Assembly (NCBI GenBank): GCA_910588845.1
Contig: CAJURU010000005.1
Span: forward strand, 1-64,000
DNA length: 64,000 bases
Source of the DNA: an uncultured Lachnospiraceae bacterium
GTDB lineage: Bacteria; Bacillota; Clostridia; Lachnospirales; Lachnospiraceae
Direction of reading: 5' to 3'
Part shown: piece after piece, positions 41,011-50,605 of the stretch
How positions within the stretch are numbered: position 1 is the stretch's first letter
Layout of the letters: each line of letters opens with the position of its first letter
Notes under the pieces: generated by a model
The model's input: the letters and a program-made list of their open reading frames with translations, nothing else
What the model was told of the DNA's origin: nothing
Databases searched by the model: none
Made by a program: the position numbers and the translations under genes

Positions 41011-44000
41011 ATGGTAAAATTTGATTATGGAAAAGTAAAAGATCCTCTCATATTTGCAGAAAATCGTGTGGAGGCTCATTCCGACCACATTTGTTATGCG
41101 TCTTTAGAGGAATTAAAAGAACAAAAGAGCAGTTTCCGTCATTCTTTAGATGGTCTTTGGAAGTTTTCTTACAGTAGGAATTATCAGTCTGCCATCCGGG
41201 GATTTGAGGCGGCAGAGTATGACTGCAAATCCTGGGCGGATATCCGAGTGCCCGCGCATATCCAGATGGAAGGGTATGATGCGCCTCAGTATGCGAATAC
41301 ACAATATCCCTGGGACGGAAGAGAAGATATTAAAGCTGGTGAGATTCCAGAATTTTTCAATCCTGTGGCGAGCTATGTCAAATATTTTTATGTTCCAGAG
41401 CAGATGAAAGACAGGCCGTTGTACATTTCTTTCCAGGGAGTGGAGAGCGGTATTGCTTTATGGTTGAATGGGACTTATGTGGGTTACAGCGAGGACAGCT
41501 TTACGCCGTCAGAATTTGAGTTGACGCCCTATTTGGTGGAGGGAGAGAATAAACTGGCGGTGCAGGTCTTTAAATGGACAGCGTCTAGCTGGTGTGAGGA
41601 TCAGGATTTCTTCCGTTTCTCAGGAATTTACCGCAGCGTTTATCTTTATACAACGCCAGAAGTGCATGTACAGGACGTCTCTATTCGTACGTTGTTAGAT
41701 GATGAATATAAGGATGCAGACTTACAAATTAAGGGGAAAGTATCTGGTACGGGCAAAATTTTCCTGACGCTGCGTGACGGAGAAGAGATTGTAGCTCAGG
41801 CGCAGACAGACGCGGCGAAAGAATTTGCAGTGACGATTCCGGTAAAATCGCCGGCGCTTTGGAGTGCGGAGGAGCCGAACCTTTACGAATTGCTGGCGGA
41901 AGTTGCAGATGAAAACGGCCAGGTTCAAGAAGTATTCTCGCAGATGGTGGGATTCCGCCGTTTTGAAATGATAGATCATATCATGTGCCTCAATGGCAAA
42001 CGCATTGTCTTTAAGGGTGTGAACCGCCATGAGTTCAGTTCAAAGAGAGGCCGTGTGCCCAATGAGGAAGAGTTGATACAGGATATCGTCACGATGAAAC
42101 GGAATAATATCAACGCGATCCGCACCTGCCATTACCCGGATGATTCACGGATTTACGAGCTTTGTGATCAATATGGGCTCTATATGATTGCGGAGAATAA
42201 TATGGAGAGCCATGGAAGCTGGGAGCCGATTCTGCGCGGCGAGGTTTCAGCAGAAGATGTTGTTCCGGGCGACCGTAAAGAGTGGGAACCGATGATGCTT
42301 GACCGTGTCAATTCCTGTTATCAGAGGGACAAGAACCATCCGGCAATTTTGATCTGGTCTTGTGGAAACGAATCTTTCGGCGGCAGCGTCATCTATGAGA
42401 TGTCGCAATTGTTCCGCAAGCTGGACGATACAAGGCTTGTACATTACGAAGGCTTGTTCAACGACAGGCGTTATAACGACAGCAGTGATATGGAGAGCCA
42501 GATGTATCCAACGGTAGAGAGTATAAAAGAATTTTTGAAGAAGGATAGGAGCAAACCGTTTATTAGCTGCGAGTATACTCACGCTATGGGCAATTCCTGC
42601 GGCGCTATGCATAAGTATACGGACTTGACAGATACGGACCCATTGTATCAGGGAGGATTTATCTGGGATTATATCGACCAGTCTATTGAGAAGAAAGACC
42701 GCTACGGCAACAAGTTTCAGGCTTATGGCGGAGATTTTGGCGAACGTCCTACGGATTATAATTTCAGCGGAAATGGCATTGTTTATGGTGGAGATAGAGA
42801 TGAATCCCCCAAAATGCAGGAAGTAAAGTTCAATTATCAGAACATTTCGGCAGAGGTGACGGAACATAAAGTCTTGATAAAAAATAAAAATCTATTTACC
42901 AATACCAATCAGTTTGATTGTGTGGTATTATTAGAAAGAGATGGGAAACTCTTACAGCAGGAGGTTCTTGCCACGGATGTGGAGCCTTTGTGTGAAAAGG
43001 AGTACAAGCTGCCCATGGAATTGCCCCAATTGCCTGGCGAATATGCAGTAACCGTTTCTTTCCGGCTGAAGGAGGGGACACGCTGGGCGAAAGCGGGTTA
43101 TGAAGTCGCCTTCGCACAGGGCGTGTTTGAGGTAAAGAAACAGCCGGCGCCAATTGTGGATGAGATAACTATGATCAAAGGTATGTGGAATATCGGCGTG
43201 CGGGGAACACATTTTGAGTGCATGTTCAGTATTAAGGATTGCGGTATGGTCTCTTATCGCTACGGCGGCAGGGAACTGATTGAAAAGATGCCCATGCCTA
43301 ATTTCTGGCGTGCGCCGGTGGACAATGATTGCGGCAATCAGATGCAGGCTCGTTACGGCCAGTGGAAACTGGCAAGTATGTACTTGAGGAAAGATGAGGA
43401 GGCAAAGGAGAATCCAAGTCTGGAGAGGAAAGAACACAGCGCGGTAATTACTTATTACTATAAGATGCCCACAACCCCGGAGAGTAGATGCAGCCTGTCT
43501 TATGAAGTGTTTGGCGATGGGACGGTTACGGTTACTATGCATTATGACCCTGTGAAAGAACTTGGAGATATGCCGGAATTTGGCGTTTTATTTAAGTTCA
43601 ATGCAGATTTTGAGAATCTTGAATGGTATGGGGACGGTCCCGCCGAGACTTACGCTGACCGTCGGCATGGAGCGAAGTTGGGCATTTACCGCAACAAGGT
43701 TGCCGATAATATGGCAAAATATCTGGTGCCTCAGGAGTGCGGCAATAAGACGGGCGTACGCTGGGCGAAGATTACAGATAATACCGGCAGGGGAATTCTC
43801 TTCTCCGGTGATAAGATGAGTTTTTCTGCCTTGCCTTATACGCCGCATGAATTGGAAAACGCCATGCATCCCTATGAGCTGCCCCAGGTGCATTATACGG
43901 TTGTGCGCGCAGCCTTGCAGCAGATGGGCGTGGGCGGCGATGACAGCTGGTTATCGGAGGTACACCCAGAATATTTAATAGATGTGAGCAAACCGTTAGA

Positions 44001-44031
44001 GTTTACATTTAGCTTTAAAGGTGTGGTATAG
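41011..44031 (+). CDS. lacZ: Beta-galactosidase, GH2 (LacZ type)
   Basis: A 1006-residue cytoplasmic enzyme hydrolysing terminal beta-galactosides. Domain order follows LacZ: sugar-binding jelly roll (about 35-205), immunoglobulin-like, TIM barrel (about 315-610), a second immunoglobulin-like domain and the Bgal small-chain domain. The acid/base glutamate is in WSCGNESFG (about residue 455), the nucleophile in FISCEYTHAMGNS (about 525). No signal peptide is present. It starts 47 bases after the importer terminator, with GGAGGTACGAT before the ATG, and is followed by the 611-aa gene after 17 bases. Confidence 0.96.
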   Translation: MVKFDYGKVKDPLIFAENRVEAHSDHICYASLEELKEQKSSFRHSLDGLWKFSYSRNYQSAIRGFEAAEYDCKSWADIRVPAHIQMEGYDAPQYANTQYPWDGREDIKAGEIPEFFNPVASYVKYFYVPEQMKDRPLYISFQGVESGIALWLNGTYVGYSEDSFTPSEFELTPYLVEGENKLAVQVFKWTASSWCEDQDFFRFSGIYRSVYLYTTPEVHVQDVSIRTLLDDEYKDADLQIKGKVSGTGKIFLTLRDGEEIVAQAQTDAAKEFAVTIPVKSPALWSAEEPNLYELLAEVADENGQVQEVFSQMVGFRRFEMIDHIMCLNGKRIVFKGVNRHEFSSKRGRVPNEEELIQDIVTMKRNNINAIRTCHYPDDSRIYELCDQYGLYMIAENNMESHGSWEPILRGEVSAEDVVPGDRKEWEPMMLDRVNSCYQRDKNHPAILIWSCGNESFGGSVIYEMSQLFRKLDDTRLVHYEGLFNDRRYNDSSDMESQMYPTVESIKEFLKKDRSKPFISCEYTHAMGNSCGAMHKYTDLTDTDPLYQGGFIWDYIDQSIEKKDRYGNKFQAYGGDFGERPTDYNFSGNGIVYGGDRDESPKMQEVKFNYQNISAEVTEHKVLIKNKNLFTNTNQFDCVVLLERDGKLLQQEVLATDVEPLCEKEYKLPMELPQLPGEYAVTVSFRLKEGTRWAKAGYEVAFAQGVFEVKKQPAPIVDEITMIKGMWNIGVRGTHFECMFSIKDCGMVSYRYGGRELIEKMPMPNFWRAPVDNDCGNQMQARYGQWKLASMYLRKDEEAKENPSLERKEHSAVITYYYKMPTTPESRCSLSYEVFGDGTVTVTMHYDPVKELGDMPEFGVLFKFNADFENLEWYGDGPAETYADRRHGAKLGIYRNKVADNMAKYLVPQECGNKTGVRWAKITDNTGRGILFSGDKMSFSALPYTPHELENAMHPYELPQVHYTVVRAALQQMGVGGDDSWLSEVHPEYLIDVSKPLEFTFSFKGVV

Positions 44032-44048
44032 AAAAAGGAGGATTAGAA

Positions 44049-45884
44049 ATGGATAAATTTGTGGTAAATATTATCCACCGCCCGGAAATGGTTCCTGAGT
44101 ATGCAGAGAAAGTGACCGGGCACGGGAAGGCGGAGGATATTGGAAGAAAAGCGCTGCTTACAGAATCGTTAGATATTTTTAAGACGCAGCAGCGTCTTGC
44201 ACATGAGAATGGTTTAAAGACTACGATACAGATGACATATGCCAGTCTGTTCAATGAGGAGGCAGTTGCGCTTGCCAGGGAAGATCATGAGAAGTATGGG
44301 GATGAGATTGCCTTGTCCCTGCTGGGGCTGCCCTGTAAGGAGTTTCGCGAGAAGTATAATACGAAGGACTTCTGTATCTGGATGTTTTCTATGGAAGACA
44401 AGAAATCCATTGTAGACGATGTGTTTGGAAAATTCTATGATACGTTTGGATTTTACCCAGAGTCTACCGGTTCTTATTACATGGATGCGGATTTGACAAA
44501 TTATATCAAAGAAAAATATCCTTCCGTCAAGTGTGCGGTGGCTACCTGCTGGGAGGAAGGGCCCAAAGCTTATCACACATGTAACAATTCCTGGTATACG
44601 TTGTTTGACGGCGGCCCCTGGAATCCGTGGATTCCCTCGAAACAGAATACGCATGCTCCGGCGGCCAATGAGGCGGAGGACAGTGGAATTGTGGCAATTC
44701 CTCATCTGTCCAGGGACTTGCTGGCATGTTATGACGGCAACGGTTCCAACTTTGGAACGCATCCGCAGAATGTATTGCGCGGTATGATTTATGACAGCGA
44801 AACGTGGGAGTACCCGTATCTGTACAATTTAATTGACCAGTACCGCTCCCTGGAGAAATACAATAATGGTTACGCTTACAATATGATGTTTGTTGGGCCG
44901 GGATGGATGAATAAGATGGGACGCTGGGAAGCTCCCTATGAATTGCTGGAGAAATCTTATTCCGACGGCTGTGCGTACTATGGCAGGCTCAAAAAAGAGG
45001 GCAAGCTGATAGATATGACGATGGCGGAATTTGCAGATTATTACCGCGGGAAAAAGGGCTATACGGAACCGGAGTGCGCGTTATGGCGTGACATCCTCTA
45101 TGGCTCGGACAAGCAGATTTTCTGGTACTGCGATCCCTACATGCGCGCCTGTGTCAATATGGACCAGGGCGGTGCGATTGTAGATTTGCGTCCTTATGCG
45201 GCGAAACTGGAATGGCCCGTGGGCATAGGAACGAAACACGTGCAGGATGCATCTTATCCGTTCCTTATTCAGGAGAAATACCGTGCGGGTTATTTCACGC
45301 ATTATGCGGGGGAGGGCACGGTTAGGAGTGCGAAATTGTCCTACAACGGAGAGGAAGTAGATCTCTGTTTATGCCGTACCAAAGCGCATTTTTCACAGGA
45401 GGGAAACACGAGAATCCTCACGCTTGACCCGGTAGAGATTGCGTTTTATGATTTGACTGTGAAATTGCAGACAAAGATTTATTTTGAGGAGGGAAGCTCT
45501 AACATCAAGATTGAGAGACATATTTTAGAGATGAGTAATCCCGGGGCGGAAGTACAATTAAACGAATATATGGTGGCATGTTACGGCACCACGGAATATC
45601 CTGAGGACATGACGGGCATCACGCTCAAATGCGAGGGCGCCGGCGGAGAGGAAATCGCTTACGAATACAAGTGCAGAGAGGCCGAGCTTGCGGGGGCAGA
45701 TGCAGTGAGCGCAGTAATTCCCGCGATCGAGACAAAGGTGTCGATGACAAGTTCTGACAAAGATGCAGTAGGATATGTGAAAGAGGGCTACGCATTCTCA
45801 CCGATGTTTACATTAGGTTATACTAAGACAATCTCAGATAAGGAGGTATTTGCGACATGGCTCAATCTGGAAAAGGCAAATTAA
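44049..45884 (+). CDS. Uncharacterised 611-residue protein of a galactan locus, possible barrel-type carbohydrate enzyme
   Basis: I do not recognise this family. The N-terminal two-thirds alternate helices and strands as in a beta/alpha barrel (FVVNIIHRPEMVPEYAEKV, then GLKTTIQMTYASLFNE and FCIWMFSMEDKKS). They contain many aromatic residues suitable for sugar binding (GGPWNPWIPSKQNTHAPA). The invariant-looking acids in ESTGSYYMDADL and CWEEGPKAYHT are catalytic candidates. Residues from about 415 on look like a beta-sandwich. The style recalls polysaccharide-deacetylase-like or GH57-like barrels, but this is a guess. No signal peptide is present. It is co-transcribed with lacZ and overlaps the zinc-ribbon gene by 28 bases, in a locus with a GH53 galactanase. 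Confidence 0.6.
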   Translation: MDKFVVNIIHRPEMVPEYAEKVTGHGKAEDIGRKALLTESLDIFKTQQRLAHENGLKTTIQMTYASLFNEEAVALAREDHEKYGDEIALSLLGLPCKEFREKYNTKDFCIWMFSMEDKKSIVDDVFGKFYDTFGFYPESTGSYYMDADLTNYIKEKYPSVKCAVATCWEEGPKAYHTCNNSWYTLFDGGPWNPWIPSKQNTHAPAANEAEDSGIVAIPHLSRDLLACYDGNGSNFGTHPQNVLRGMIYDSETWEYPYLYNLIDQYRSLEKYNNGYAYNMMFVGPGWMNKMGRWEAPYELLEKSYSDGCAYYGRLKKEGKLIDMTMAEFADYYRGKKGYTEPECALWRDILYGSDKQIFWYCDPYMRACVNMDQGGAIVDLRPYAAKLEWPVGIGTKHVQDASYPFLIQEKYRAGYFTHYAGEGTVRSAKLSYNGEEVDLCLCRTKAHFSQEGNTRILTLDPVEIAFYDLTVKLQTKIYFEEGSSNIKIERHILEMSNPGAEVQLNEYMVACYGTTEYPEDMTGITLKCEGAGGEEIAYEYKCREAELAGADAVSAVIPAIETKVSMTSSDKDAVGYVKEGYAFSPMFTLGYTKTISDKEVFATWLNLEKAN

Positions 45885-46075
45885 ATTACAGATGTCCGTC
45901 CTGTTTCATGAGGGATCTTGATATTGATATGTTTTATGATAAGGACAAGGATGAATTTTACTGTATGCGGTGCCAGTATACCGGCAATGAGAAAGACGTC
46001 CTTGAGAAAAACGAAATGATACGTTTCCGTTACCGCGCAATGGCAAAACGATATACGAAGTTTGACTTTGATTAA
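45857..46075 (+). CDS. Small zinc-ribbon protein
   Basis: A 72-residue protein. Two cysteine pairs, CPSC (about residue 13) and CMRC (about 36), form a zinc ribbon, and a basic helix follows (FRYRAMAKRYTKFDFD). It has its own AAGGAGG site and overlaps the 3' end of the 611-aa gene by 28 bases, so it is expressed with the galactan genes. It could bind nucleic acid or act as a small regulator; the function is unknown. Confidence 0.7.
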   Translation: MAQSGKGKLNYRCPSCFMRDLDIDMFYDKDKDEFYCMRCQYTGNEKDVLEKNEMIRFRYRAMAKRYTKFDFD

Positions 46076-46192
46076 CAGCGGAGCGTCCTTTGCGAATGGC
46101 GCGCGAAGCCGTTAAGTTGGCGCAAGAGCAAAGAGCAGTTCGCAGAGGCTGTCGGTAATAGCGGTAAGTTGTCGGGAAGGAGATAAGAGGAT

Positions 46193-47332
46193 ATGGGTAA
46201 GATTTCAGAAAAAATGGATTTCATCAAAGGGATGGATGTTTCATCTCTGATAGAATTGGAGAAGTTGGGGGCAAAGTTCCAGGATGCGGATGGCGATGAG
46301 AGGGACTTGCTGTCTATTTTACAGGAATATGGCACCAATGCCATCCGAATTAGGATGTGGAACCATCCTTACTCCCAGGAGGGAGAACCTTATGGGGGCG
46401 GAACAAATGACATGGAAACGGCGATTGAGCTGGCAAGACGGGCGCGTGACCGTGGAATGTACATTCTTTTGGATTTGCATTATAGCGATTTCTGGACAGA
46501 TCCCGGTAAGCAGATTAAACCCAAGGCCTGGGCTGATTTCACAGGAAAACGGCTGGAGTATGCGGTTATGGATTATACGGTTGCCATGCTGCGCAATATG
46601 AGGGCCGAGGGGGTATTGCCTGATATGGTGCAGGTAGGGAATGAGCTTTCTAACGGCTTGTTGTGGCCGGATGGGAAACGCCCCAATTATGAAAATATTG
46701 CCTGGTTTGTCAATGCTGGTATTCGCGGGGTGCGTTCCGTGGACAGTGAGATTCCCATTATGATCCATCTGGACGATGGCGGCAACAACCGGCTGTACCG
46801 GGAGTGGTTTGACAACTTCTTTGATAATGACGGCATGGATTTTGATGTGATTGGCCTTTCTTATTATCCGTTTTGGCATGGCTCGCTTTCTGATTTGGAA
46901 AATAATATGAAAGATCTTGCCAAGCGTTACCGCAAGGAATTGATTGTAGCGGAAGTTTCCATGGGCTATACGATGGAGGACTATGCCAAATATGAGAAAT
47001 TGGAGCCCGATAAACGTAAGGGTATGGCGACGAAACCGTCCCTGGTTAAAAAGATACAGTATCCGATGACGAAACAGGGGCAGGCAGATTTCATGGAAGA
47101 TTTGATGACCAGGATTTCCAATATTCCCAATGGCCTGGGCAGAGGATTTTTCTATTGGGAGCCGGCTTGGATTCCAGTTCCCGGCAGCGGATGGGCGACG
47201 GAAGTTTCTCTCAAATATATGAATGATCCGGGGCCGTGCGGCAACGAGTGGGCGAACCAGGCGTTGTTTGATTATGAGGGAAGACCCTTGCCGGCGTTGG
47301 ATGTAATTAAGAAGTTTAAGCCGAAAGCTTGA
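46193..47332 (+). CDS. Arabinogalactan endo-beta-1,4-galactanase, GH53
   Basis: A 379-residue clan GH-A enzyme that cuts beta-1,4-galactan. It starts with FIKGMDVSSLIELEKLGAKF, the family N-terminus. The acid/base glutamate is in VQVGNELSNGLLWP (about residue 150) and the nucleophile in ELIVAEVSMGYT (about 248). NAIRIRMWNHPYS and LLDLHYSDFWTDPGKQ are further GH53 hallmarks. Unlike most GH53 enzymes it has no signal peptide, so it probably cleaves imported galacto-oligosaccharides in the cytoplasm, with LacZ finishing the job. A strong terminator follows. Confidence 0.94.
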   Translation: MGKISEKMDFIKGMDVSSLIELEKLGAKFQDADGDERDLLSILQEYGTNAIRIRMWNHPYSQEGEPYGGGTNDMETAIELARRARDRGMYILLDLHYSDFWTDPGKQIKPKAWADFTGKRLEYAVMDYTVAMLRNMRAEGVLPDMVQVGNELSNGLLWPDGKRPNYENIAWFVNAGIRGVRSVDSEIPIMIHLDDGGNNRLYREWFDNFFDNDGMDFDVIGLSYYPFWHGSLSDLENNMKDLAKRYRKELIVAEVSMGYTMEDYAKYEKLEPDKRKGMATKPSLVKKIQYPMTKQGQADFMEDLMTRISNIPNGLGRGFFYWEPAWIPVPGSGWATEVSLKYMNDPGPCGNEWANQALFDYEGRPLPALDVIKKFKPKA

Positions 47333-47379
47333 TGATATAAGAGGTCTAAACTGAAAGTAGAATGGCATGTTTAAGAGGC

Positions 47380-47425
47380 GGGGTGTTGCAAAATGTTGAT
47401 TTTGTGACGCCCCCTTTTTTTTTTT
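47380..47425 (+). terminator. Terminator of the galactan locus
   Basis: GGGGTGTTGCAAAA (47380-47393) pairs with TTTTGTGACGCCCC (47400-47413), with wobble pairs, and eleven T follow. Confidence 0.9.
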
Positions 47426-47482
47426 GGTTATTCGTGATAGAATAAAAGAAGTTTTGAAAAAATATGGAAAGAGGACGATAAG

Positions 47483-48670
47483 ATGATTTCAAAGAATATG
47501 CAGCAGGAAGTGGCGGGAAGCTCGGCCATTCGCGCTATGTTCCTGGAAGGGAAGGAAATGGCAGCAAAAATCGGAGCAGAGAATGTATATGATTTCAGTC
47601 TGGGAAATCCCATGACGCCAGTTCCGGCCGAATACAATCAGGCAATTATAGACGCCGTACAGACGGAAAGCTCTTTGGATCTCCACGGTTATATGGACAA
47701 TGCAGGCTATCCCGAAACGCGCAAGGCAGTGGCAGACAACCTGAATCAGCGGTTTGGCACGGATTTTGAAGGAAAACACATTACGATGACGGTAGGTGCG
47801 GCGGGCGCATTGAATATTGTGTTTAAGTCAATCCTAGACCCTGGGGATGAAGTGCTGGCGTTAGCGCCTTACTTTGGAGAATACCGCGGCTATGTGGCGA
47901 ACCATCAGGGCATTTTAAAAGAGGTTGCGCCGAATACAGATACCTTTCAGCCTGATTTTGAGGATTTGAAGAATAAAATTACAGAGAAGACGAAAGCCGT
48001 CATTATCAACAATCCAGTGAATCCTACTGGAGTTGTCTATTCGGAGGAGACAATTCAGACGATCGCGGGGATTATGGAGGAGAAGCAGAAAGCGTATGGG
48101 CATGAAATCTATATGGTGTCTGACGAACCGTACCGCGAGCTGGTTTACGATGGAAATACCGTACCGTTTTTGACGAAATATTATGACAATACATTTGTGA
48201 CCTATTCGTTTAGCAAGTCTCTGTCCATTCCGGGAGAACGGATTGGCTACGTTGCCGTAAGCCCAAGTATGGCGGACTGCGAGCAGGCGTGCAGCGCTTT
48301 GTCTGTGGCAAACAGGATTCTGGGATTTGTCAATGCGCCGTCCCTAATGCAAAAAGCAGTGACAAAGGCGATTGATGCGACGACCGATGTGGCATATTAT
48401 GACAGGAACCGCAAGTTGATCTATGATAAATTGATAGCGCTTGGATTTACCTGTGCGAAGCCGCAGGGCGCATTTTACCTCTTTATCAAATCACCGGATG
48501 CAGACGAGAAAGCGTTTGTACAGACAGCAAAGAAATATCATATTTTGCTGGTAGGCGGCACGACGTTCTCCTGTCCCGGCTATGTGCGCCTTGCTTATTG
48601 TGTTTCCTATGAGATGATAGAACGTTCTCTGCCGGCGTTTGAGAAACTAGCGAAAGAATATGGATTGTAA
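47483..48670 (+). CDS. Class I/II pyridoxal-phosphate aminotransferase
   Basis: A 395-residue fold-type I PLP enzyme, probably an aspartate-type aminotransferase. NPVNPTGVVYSEE gives the conserved NPxNPTG, MVSDEPYRELVYDG the PLP-binding aspartate and tyrosine, and YSFSKSLSIPGERIGY the Schiff-base lysine (about residue 240) with the phosphate-binding arginine. The amino donor cannot be decided from these motifs. AAAGAGGA precedes the ATG. It is followed 23 bases later by a histidinol-phosphate-type aminotransferase, suggesting a shared amino-acid role. Confidence 0.9.
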   Translation: MISKNMQQEVAGSSAIRAMFLEGKEMAAKIGAENVYDFSLGNPMTPVPAEYNQAIIDAVQTESSLDLHGYMDNAGYPETRKAVADNLNQRFGTDFEGKHITMTVGAAGALNIVFKSILDPGDEVLALAPYFGEYRGYVANHQGILKEVAPNTDTFQPDFEDLKNKITEKTKAVIINNPVNPTGVVYSEETIQTIAGIMEEKQKAYGHEIYMVSDEPYRELVYDGNTVPFLTKYYDNTFVTYSFSKSLSIPGERIGYVAVSPSMADCEQACSALSVANRILGFVNAPSLMQKAVTKAIDATTDVAYYDRNRKLIYDKLIALGFTCAKPQGAFYLFIKSPDADEKAFVQTAKKYHILLVGGTTFSCPGYVRLAYCVSYEMIERSLPAFEKLAKEYGL

Positions 48671-48693
48671 GCAGATAGAGATTGGAGAACAGG

Positions 48694-49758
48694 ATGGCAG
48701 CATGGGAAGCAAACGTACGCAAGGTAATTCCCTACACACCGGGGGAGCAGCCGAACCGTGCAGATATTATTAAATTAAATACCAATGAAAATCCTTATCC
48801 GCCGGCGCCGGGGGTGGCGCGCGTTTTGCAAAAGATGGATACGGAAGTACTGCGCAAATACCCCGACCCCACAGCCGGCGCGCTGGTGTCGGCGCTTTCT
48901 GAGCGTTACAAGATGCCGGAGGAACAAATTTTTGTGGGCGTTGGTTCAGACGATGTACTGGCGATGAGTTTCCTGACTTTTTTCAACGCAAAGGAGCCCG
49001 TTCTTTTCCCGGATATCACGTATTCGTTCTATGATGTGTGGGCGGGGCTTTTCCATATTCCGTACGAGTGTCAGCCGTTGGATGCAAATTTTGAAATTGT
49101 CACAGAGGATTACTTAAAGCCCTGCGGAGGGATTGTGATTCCTAATCCCAATGCGCCGACTGGCGCGGAAAAAGAATTGGCGCAGTTAGAGCGCATCATT
49201 GCCGCAAATTCTGATGTGATTGTAATCGTTGACGAGGCATATATTGATTTTGGAGGAGAGTCGGCAGTCCGTTTGATTTCTGAATATGAAAATCTGCTGG
49301 TGGTGCAGACCTTTTCCAAATCCCGCAGTCTTGCCGGTATGCGCATTGGTTATGCGTTTGGCAATGAGAAGCTGATAAAGTATCTCAATGATGCAAAGTA
49401 TTCCTTCAACTCCTATACGATGAATACGGTTACGATTGCTATGGGTGTGGAGGCAGTTCGGGACGAAGCATACTTCCAGGAAACCGTTGGCAAAGTGATT
49501 GCCACCAGGGAGTGGACGAAGAGAGAGCTTCAGAGGCTGGGGTTTGTCTTTCCAGATTCTAAGAGCAATTTTATTTTTGCCAGTCATCCGAAATACCCGG
49601 CAAAGGAATTATTTGAAGCCTTAAAACAAGAGGGGATTTATGTAAGGTATTTTGCAAAGCCGCGGATTGACAATTATCTGCGGATTTCCATCGGAACGGA
49701 TGAAGAAATGAAAGCGTTGATTGCATTTTTAGATGAGTATGTAGGAGAGAATATATGA
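48694..49758 (+). CDS. hisC: Histidinol-phosphate aminotransferase (HisC-like)
   Basis: A 354-residue PLP enzyme. IIKLNTNENPYPPAPGV is the typical HisC N-terminus. NPNAPTG, IVDEAYIDFGG and TFSKSRSLAGMRIGYA (Schiff-base lysine about residue 215) form the active site. HisC-like enzymes also transaminate aromatic amino acids, and no other his gene is in the window, so the physiological substrate is uncertain. TTG at 48682 could start it, but ATG at 48694 has GGAGA at five to six bases. It overlaps the DUF368 gene by four bases. Confidence 0.87.
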   Translation: MAAWEANVRKVIPYTPGEQPNRADIIKLNTNENPYPPAPGVARVLQKMDTEVLRKYPDPTAGALVSALSERYKMPEEQIFVGVGSDDVLAMSFLTFFNAKEPVLFPDITYSFYDVWAGLFHIPYECQPLDANFEIVTEDYLKPCGGIVIPNPNAPTGAEKELAQLERIIAANSDVIVIVDEAYIDFGGESAVRLISEYENLLVVQTFSKSRSLAGMRIGYAFGNEKLIKYLNDAKYSFNSYTMNTVTIAMGVEAVRDEAYFQETVGKVIATREWTKRELQRLGFVFPDSKSNFIFASHPKYPAKELFEALKQEGIYVRYFAKPRIDNYLRISIGTDEEMKALIAFLDEYVGENI

Positions 49759-50603
49759 TTAAATTAATCTTAAAAGGCGCGATGATGGGCGTGGCAAATA
49801 TTATTCCCGGGGTCAGCGGCGGGACGATGGCGGTATCTATGGGCATTTACGATAAGATTATCCATGCGGCGACGCATTTGGTCTCAGAATTTAAAAAGAG
49901 CATGAAGCTGCTGTTGCCGATTGTGCTTGGTATGGCGCTGGGAATTGTCGTGCTGGCGCGGATTTTGGAGTATATGTTTGCGCGCGTTCCCTTACAGACG
50001 AATCTTTTGTTTATCGGATTGATTATCGGCGGGCTGCCGGCAATTACGAAGAAGGTGAAAGGCAAGACTATCCGTCTGGGGCATATTCTGGTGTGCCTGC
50101 TGTTTTTCGGCGTAGTGGCAGGTCTTGCCATGATGGGCGAACAGGAGGGGGCCGCCGCGGATTTGAGCTTTAATGTTATCAATATTGTAAAATTGTTTGG
50201 CGTGGGAATTGTGGCGTCCGCCACCATGGTAATTCCCGGGGTCAGCGGTTCGATGATGCTGATGCTTATGGGGTATTATAATCCTATATTAAATGAAGTG
50301 AATGATTTTATTGACAACCTGGTACAGTTTAACGTGCCGGGGATACTCGATGGGTGCAAGGTCTTAGCGCCGTTTGGCATCGGCGTGGTGGTAGGAATTT
50401 TTGCAATTGCCAAGATAATTGAAATTATTTTTGAGAAATTCCCGGATCATGCGTATTGGGCAATCATAGGATTGATTGTGGCGTCTCCGGTAGCAATCTT
50501 TTTTATGGGCAGTATGGGTACGATTACAATTATTTCGGTCCTTACAGGCGCGGTAGCGTTGCTTCTGGGAATTCTCATTGCCTTGAAATTAGGAGAAGAG
50601 TAG
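49755..50603 (+). CDS. DUF368 membrane protein (PopT-type undecaprenyl-phosphate transporter family)
   Basis: A 282-residue protein with about eight spans and two inverted half-repeats, each holding the family motif: ANIIPGVSGGTMAVSMG near residue 16 and TMVIPGVSGSMMLMLMG near 158. DUF368 proteins were recently shown to recycle undecaprenyl phosphate across the membrane for wall and glycan synthesis; transfer of that role to this protein is by homology. It overlaps hisC by ATGA and is followed by a DUF1294 gene after two bases. Confidence 0.88.
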   Translation: MIKLILKGAMMGVANIIPGVSGGTMAVSMGIYDKIIHAATHLVSEFKKSMKLLLPIVLGMALGIVVLARILEYMFARVPLQTNLLFIGLIIGGLPAITKKVKGKTIRLGHILVCLLFFGVVAGLAMMGEQEGAAADLSFNVINIVKLFGVGIVASATMVIPGVSGSMMLMLMGYYNPILNEVNDFIDNLVQFNVPGILDGCKVLAPFGIGVVVGIFAIAKIIEIIFEKFPDHAYWAIIGLIVASPVAIFFMGSMGTITIISVLTGAVALLLGILIALKLGEE

Positions 50604-50605
50604 AG

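Noticed and set aside
46319..47368. Long minus-strand frame of 349 codons
   Set aside because: It is antisense to the GH53 gene, which has clear catalytic motifs; no independent support.
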